Of a stretch of 10,199 nucleotides of DNA, positions 7,239 through 10,199 are shown piece after piece; the stretch's first letter is position 1, and every line of letters starts with the position of its first letter. The notes beneath the pieces were generated by a model. That model did not search any database, was not told the DNA's origin, and saw only the letters and a program-made list of their open reading frames with translations. Position numbers and translations under genes: made by a program. This DNA is from an uncultured Kangiella sp. (GTDB taxonomy: Bacteria > Pseudomonadota > Gammaproteobacteria > Enterobacterales > DSM-103792): assembly GCA_946481205.1 (NCBI GenBank), contig CAMLNB010000127.1, positions 1 to 10,199 on the forward strand, in the 5' to 3' direction.

Positions 7239-8423
7239 TCAGCGCCGTGCCTCGGCCCAGCTGAGGAATTCCTTGCGATTGGCCAGCCAACGGTACCCAT
7301 CCAGCGCGACCAGCTTGTCCGGATCAAACTGGGTCTCGAATTGCTCTTCGTACGCCGTCAAGGTATCGAGCGTCAGCGTTGCATCCTCGGTGCGCAAGCC
7401 CACCTCAATCAGCAGCCACCACGGCCCGGCAACATCCGGCTCCAGACTGACACTGCGCGTACAGGCATTGCGGGCATCGGCAAACTGGCCGGCAAGAAAG
7501 TAGCCATTGCATTTCAGGAAATGGGTGGCGCCATCGGCCACCACCCGGCGCTCGAAGCGCTGAATGACCGTGACCATCCGGTCGTATTGCTGCTGATAAA
7601 AATAGTGATCGATCAGCATGAACTGTAGCGAGGGTTGGTTGCCGTGTTTGTCAGCCAGTTGCTTCAAGGCCGCACGGTATTTGTCTTCATCGAGATTGGA
7701 GCTGATCGAGACCTGCAACGTGGCCCAGTTCAGCGTCTGTTTGAAGTCGGCCGGGAATTGCTGCAGCGTTGCATACGCTTTCGGGTAATCAACGGCCCGC
7801 ATGTCCAGAGCCAATTGCTGGACCAATTTCAGAATGTCCTTGTCAAAGCGGACACTGCCAAACAGCGCGGTGATCAGGCTTTCGTCCTGCACCATGCTGA
7901 CGGCCAACCGGCGCATGAAATCGCTGACCAAGCTGCCTTGGCTGTGGACAAACCAATCGCGTATCTGTTGGCGCTCGTTCAGTTCGAACTCCAGATACTC
8001 GTAGCCTTCGTTGTCGCCCTCGGCATTCTGGTAGTCAATGCGAATGATCTGCTGCGAGCCTTTCGCCACCGCCGTCGATTTGACCAGACGCGCCTTGCCG
8101 CGCTTGGCTTCAATCTGGGTCATCGCTGTGTCAGCCATTCGGCTGCGCGACTGTTTCATGCCCTTGATGAAGTCGGCTTTATCGCGCTCCGACAGATTCA
8201 TGCCGGTGGTGACCCGCTCGCCGAGCAGATCCATATTGATGCGTTCAGCAAATGCGGCGCGATCACGGTTGTTGAAGATATCGGTCAGCTGGTGACCCGG
8301 AACCGCCAGAGCATCGGCGGCGGTGCTGGTCGCCGGCGCAGCAGCCAGCGCATCGGTTGCCGCCACCAAGGACAGAAATGCTGCACCGAGCAGCGCCAAC
8401 CGCGTTCCGTAAAACGCCATCAT
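7239..8423 (-). CDS. Secreted helical-repeat (TPR-like) protein of unknown function
   Basis: I do not recognise a named family for this 394-residue protein. A Sec signal peptide is clear: a short N-terminus with one Arg, a hydrophobic core (LALLGAAFLSLVAA) and an AxA site (DALA, about residue 27), so it is probably periplasmic. No lipobox Cys is present. The middle (about 45-175) is a charged alpha/beta region containing YQNAEGDNEGYEYLEFEL and IRDWF, in the style of a small beta-sheet domain. From about 200 the sequence is helical with TPR-like spacing (YPKAYATLQQF, DKYRAALKQLADKHGNQPS, AGQFADARNACTRSVSLEPD), suggesting a protein-binding scaffold. Two Cys (in HFLKCNGYF and ARNACTRS) could form a disulphide. 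The start is one of two adjacent ATGs, with no clear ribosome binding site. It follows the DoxX gene on the same strand after 119 bases, so co-transcription is possible but not shown. Confidence 0.8.
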   Translation of the reverse strand: MMAFYGTRLALLGAAFLSLVAATDALAAAPATSTAADALAVPGHQLTDIFNNRDRAAFAERINMDLLGERVTTGMNLSERDKADFIKGMKQSRSRMADTAMTQIEAKRGKARLVKSTAVAKGSQQIIRIDYQNAEGDNEGYEYLEFELNERQQIRDWFVHSQGSLVSDFMRRLAVSMVQDESLITALFGSVRFDKDILKLVQQLALDMRAVDYPKAYATLQQFPADFKQTLNWATLQVSISSNLDEDKYRAALKQLADKHGNQPSLQFMLIDHYFYQQQYDRMVTVIQRFERRVVADGATHFLKCNGYFLAGQFADARNACTRSVSLEPDVAGPWWLLIEVGLRTEDATLTLDTLTAYEEQFETQFDPDKLVALDGYRWLANRKEFLSWAEARR

Positions 8424-8542
8424 GTTGTCAATCGCGCAGGGAAAGGAAGTGCAAGGCTAGCATGCGCCTCAGCGGCTGACGATGACCGCAAGCGCCCACC
8501 GGATCCTGCCTGCCAAACTCGATTCAGCGCCCCCGTCTTGGC

Positions 8543-9211
8543 TTAGCGAGCCGGCGCCGCACCGAACCGGCGACGCAGCCAATAATCGACGCTGACATAA
8601 CGACCGCCACCGGCGAACAGCAGCACCAGCAGCATCAGCAGATAGGTGGCGGCAAACTCGATGCCGTTGTTCAGCACGACAAACGAGCCGGACTCGGTCA
8701 GCCAGTCGTAATTGCCATGCTCTTGCAGCAGCTCGCGGGCACGCTCCAGTTTTTCTTGCGCGGCCATGGTGCGCTCACTGGCCCAGAACCCGTCGCCACT
8801 GGCAATCGCCAGCCAGCCGTTCTGCCAATGCACGGTGACAATCGCCACCAGCATCGTCACCAGCAACGGAATGCTGATCACGCGCACACCAAACCCGACC
8901 AACAACAGCAGCGAACCGAGAAATTCGGTGTAGGCCGCCAGCGTCGCCAGCAAGGCCGGAAATGGCAGGCCGAGACCCCAATCCGGGTTACCGAACCAGT
9001 CGATCACTGATGGATTCACCGCCAAGCGGCTCAGTCCTTCGGCACTGCTCCATTGCAGTTTGTGGGTGCCGGCATCCCAGAACACCGGAAACAGATAGAG
9101 CCGCAACAGCAGCGGCGGCAGGCCATCAAAGGCAGTCAAACCGCGCAGCAGGGAGCGGTCATAGGCTTTTTGGCAGAACGAAAACAGCGTTTGGAACATC
9201 GACAACAACAT
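8543..9211 (-). CDS. DoxX-family inner-membrane protein, HvfX-like
   Basis: The 222-residue product has four hydrophobic segments (about 31-49, 82-107, 109-128 and 182-200) with the DoxX pattern: LLRLYLFPVFWDAGTHKL in the first, and TEFLGSLLLLVGFGVR in the second. Between segments three and four is a soluble insert (about 130-180) with a charged helix (AAQEKLERARELLQEHGNYDWL). This insert, the FGNPDWGLGLPFP block and the GGGRYVSVDYWLRRR tail resemble the DoxX subgroup named HvfX in copper-linked RiPP (HvfA/HvfB/HvfC) operons. That assignment is from memory of the subgroup and is less sure than DoxX. No hvfABC gene is in the window. The start ATG 9211 is preceded by AGGA with 8 bases of spacing. 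bamE lies 108 bases upstream on the same strand. Confidence 0.85.
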   Translation of the reverse strand: MLLSMFQTLFSFCQKAYDRSLLRGLTAFDGLPPLLLRLYLFPVFWDAGTHKLQWSSAEGLSRLAVNPSVIDWFGNPDWGLGLPFPALLATLAAYTEFLGSLLLLVGFGVRVISIPLLVTMLVAIVTVHWQNGWLAIASGDGFWASERTMAAQEKLERARELLQEHGNYDWLTESGSFVVLNNGIEFAATYLLMLLVLLFAGGGRYVSVDYWLRRRFGAAPAR

Positions 9212-9240
9212 GCGGGCAATCCTGCGTCAGCGGAACTGCT

Positions 9241-9301
9241 CGGTTGGAGGCGGGCGCCCGGCCGGTGTTACAGACTCGTGTGCACGAATCTGCTCCAACC
9301 G
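9241..9301. repeat. Long-range inverted repeat between bamE and the DoxX gene
   Basis: CGGTTGGAG (9241-9249) and CTCCAACCG (9293-9301) are perfect 9-base complements around a 43-base interior. The interior holds the palindrome GGGCGCCC (9252-9259) and a short hairpin TCGTG-TG-CACGA (about 9276-9287). The RNA read from the minus strand could fold as an outer stem with inner hairpins. No T-run follows, so it is not a standard terminator. Confidence 0.5.
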
Positions 9302-9319
9302 GCGCAGAGCGGCGAGAAC

Positions 9320-9679
9320 TCAGGGGGTCTTGAATGCGTCCGGCGCGGTGAAATCGCCGGCGATGCTGACCAGCGCGTCACCATTGAAGCTGACAGTCAG
9401 CCGCTTGTTGGTCGGGTCGGTCTTGCCGGTGCGGGTGGTATAGACGTACTCCCAGCGGCCCGATTCAAAGCTCGATTGCGCCAGCGGCTCGCCCAGTACA
9501 AACACCACTTGCTCGCGGGTCATGCCAGGTTTGAGCTTGTCGACATCTTTCTGCTCGACGATGTTGCCTTGCTGGACCGGCAATTTATAAGTCAGCCAAT
9601 CCACCACGGCACAGCCGGGCAAGGACAGGAAAAGGGCAACACCGAGCAAGGCTGCCCGGCTCTTCATTAAAAGACTCAT
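9320..9679 (-). CDS. bamE: Outer membrane protein assembly factor BamE (SmpA/OmlA lipoprotein)
   Basis: BamE is a small outer-membrane lipoprotein of the BAM complex that folds beta-barrel proteins, supporting the BamA-BamD interaction. The product shows a lipoprotein signal peptide (MKSRAALLGVALFLSLPGC), with the lipobox LPGC placing Cys at residue 23 from ATG 9679 or 19 from ATG 9667. The mature part carries the family blocks QQGNIVEQKDVDKLKPGMTR, EQVVFVLGEPL, GRWEYVYTTRTG and LTVSFNGDALVSIAGDF, close to Pseudomonas OmlA. Length is 119 or 115 residues, against 113 in E. coli. A longer open frame reaching 9823 is rejected because it adds 48 unrelated residues before the signal peptide. Neither ATG has a strong ribosome binding site. 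The gene is divergent from fur, an arrangement known in Pseudomonas and related bacteria. Confidence 0.94.
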   Translation of the reverse strand: MSLLMKSRAALLGVALFLSLPGCAVVDWLTYKLPVQQGNIVEQKDVDKLKPGMTREQVVFVLGEPLAQSSFESGRWEYVYTTRTGKTDPTNKRLTVSFNGDALVSIAGDFTAPDAFKTP

Positions 9680-9711
9680 GACGTATACTGGCGCACTAGT
9701 TCGTAGCACCC

Positions 9712-9740
9712 TTGCGGGCGGGAAGCCGGGCGATTCTACT
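9712..9740 (+). promoter_or_regulatory. Candidate fur promoter
   Basis: TTGCGG (9712-9717) and TCTACT (9735-9740) are separated by exactly 17 bases and match 3 of 6 and 4 of 6 consensus positions. Transcription would start near 9747, with a leader of about 97 bases. No Fur box is visible around it. Confidence 0.35.
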
Positions 9741-9751
9741 TGAAGCCCGGC
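9725..9751. repeat. GC dyad around the fur/bamE promoter elements
   Basis: GCCGGGC (9725-9731) and GCCCGGC (9745-9751) form a perfect 7-base inverted repeat with a 13-base AT-richer spacer. The spacer contains the overlapping -10 candidates of both genes. Arm centres are 20 bases apart, about two helical turns, which would suit a dimeric repressor. It could equally be chance in GC-rich DNA. Confidence 0.4.
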
Positions 9752-9759
9752 ACGGGCAA
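9733..9759 (-). promoter_or_regulatory. Candidate bamE promoter
   Basis: On the minus strand TAGAAT (9738-9733) matches 5 of 6 bases of the -10 consensus and equals the -10 hexamers proposed for waaC and hldE. A weak -35, TTGCCC (9759-9754), is 15 bases away, shorter than ideal. The hexamer overlaps the proposed fur -10 on the other strand. Confidence 0.35.
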
Positions 9760-9843
9760 CAGCTCGGAAAGACCCCTCGCAGGCGCCGAGGTTCCCGCCG
9801 GCACGCTGCTTATCACCGGCCACCGCCGTAGGAGACGAATCGC

Positions 9844-10199
9844 GTGGATAACCAACAACTCAAGAAAGCCGGCCTGAAAGTCACCCTGCCGCGGATGAAA
9901 ATCCTGCAAATCCTGGAGACCACCAGCTCCCGGCACATGAGCGCGGAAGACGTCTACAAGACCTTGCTGGAGCAAGGCGACGACGTCGGCCTCGCCACCG
10001 TCTACCGGGTGCTGACCCAGTTTGAACAAGCGGGCCTCGTGCTGCGCCACCATTTCGAAGGCGGCCATTCCGTGTTCGAGCTCGATCACGGCCGCCACCA
10101 CGACCACCTGGTCTGCCTGCAATGCGGCAAAGTGATCGAGTTCATTGACGATGTGATCGAACAACGGCAAAAAGCAATTGCCGAGAAATACAAAATGGA
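9844..10199 (+). CDS. fur: Ferric uptake regulator Fur, cut at window end
   Basis: Fur is a dimeric metal-sensing repressor that binds Fe2+ and shuts off iron uptake genes. The 118 visible codons cover nearly all of the family length (about 135-150 residues); the C-terminal tail is beyond the window. The winged-helix part reads LKKAGLKVTLPRMKILQILE, then SAEDVYKTLLEQGDDVGLAT and VYRVLTQFEQAGLVLRHHFE. The metal-binding part has HHDH (85-88) and the structural zinc pair Cys91/Cys94 in CLQC, followed by GKVIEF, matching E. coli His87-His90 and Cys93/Cys96. The start is GTG 9844, with GGAGAC at 9831-9836 and 7 bases of spacing. The reading frame is open to the window edge. Divergent from bamE across 164 bases. 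Confidence 0.97.
   Translation, partial: MDNQQLKKAGLKVTLPRMKILQILETTSSRHMSAEDVYKTLLEQGDDVGLATVYRVLTQFEQAGLVLRHHFEGGHSVFELDHGRHHDHLVCLQCGKVIEFIDDVIEQRQKAIAEKYKM

Noticed and set aside
8424..8542. Promoter or terminator between the DoxX gene and the secreted-protein gene
   Set aside because: No -35/-10 pair with acceptable spacing and no GC stem followed by a T-run on the minus strand could be found; a short imperfect GCGG/CCGC pairing is too weak to call.
7635..8546. 303-codon plus-strand open frame opposite the secreted helical-repeat gene
   Set aside because: The minus strand has a clear signal peptide, a coherent helical-repeat protein and fits its neighbours; the plus frame shows no domain pattern.
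9680..9823. N-terminal extension of bamE by 48 residues
   Set aside because: It places an unrelated Arg/Gly-rich stretch before a complete lipoprotein signal peptide and covers the promoter region shared with fur.
9680..9843. Fur box upstream of fur
   Set aside because: No stretch resembling repeated GATAAT hexamers was found in the intergenic region; autoregulation by Fur is not supported by sequence.
9736..10170. 144-codon minus-strand open frame opposite fur
   Set aside because: The plus strand encodes a near-complete Fur with its metal site and a good ribosome binding site; the minus frame is a shadow.

Overview
The window looks like chromosomal core sequence from a GC-rich gammaproteobacterium. 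The evidence is close resemblance to E. coli/Pseudomonas WaaC, HldE, HldD, YhgN (MarC family), BamE/OmlA and Fur, the classic divergent bamE-fur arrangement, and an LpxL-type acyltransferase. Genus cannot be fixed from this sequence alone. I see no insertion sequence, phage gene, tRNA/rRNA or CRISPR array.

Left part (1-5350) is a lipopolysaccharide inner-core/lipid A locus. On the minus strand, a waaC-lpxL-(ArnT-like glycosyltransferase, cut by the window edge) operon is tightly coupled: waaC and lpxL overlap as ATGA, and lpxL and the next gene overlap by 8 bases with a GTG start. Divergent from it on the plus strand is hldE-hldD, which makes ADP-L-glycero-D-manno-heptose, the donor that WaaC uses. 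One 124-base intergenic region therefore serves both heptose supply and heptose transfer. It carries mirrored -10 elements. The hldE-hldD unit ends at a perfect bidirectional terminator shared with a convergent YhgN/MarC-type membrane protein gene.

Middle part (5967-8423) holds a GAF-GGDEF diguanylate cyclase with an intact active site and an inhibitory I-site (plus strand). Convergent to it is a secreted helical-repeat protein of unknown function (minus strand).

Right part (8543-10199) has a DoxX-family membrane protein of the HvfX-like subtype and the outer-membrane assembly lipoprotein bamE (both minus). fur follows on the plus strand, starting at a GTG and running off the end of the window.

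The most notable points are: an LpxL homologue with about 190 extra C-terminal residues that faintly recall a degenerate Kdo/LPS-kinase fold; symmetric divergent promoters between waaC and hldE; a GC dyad framing the overlapping bamE/fur promoter elements; an HvfX-like gene with no hvfABC partners in view; a 61-base imperfect hairpin region between bamE and the DoxX gene; and concentration of the tetranucleotide CTAG in intergenic DNA. Most of the window is ordinary conserved chromosome, and no clear new multi-gene system is visible.
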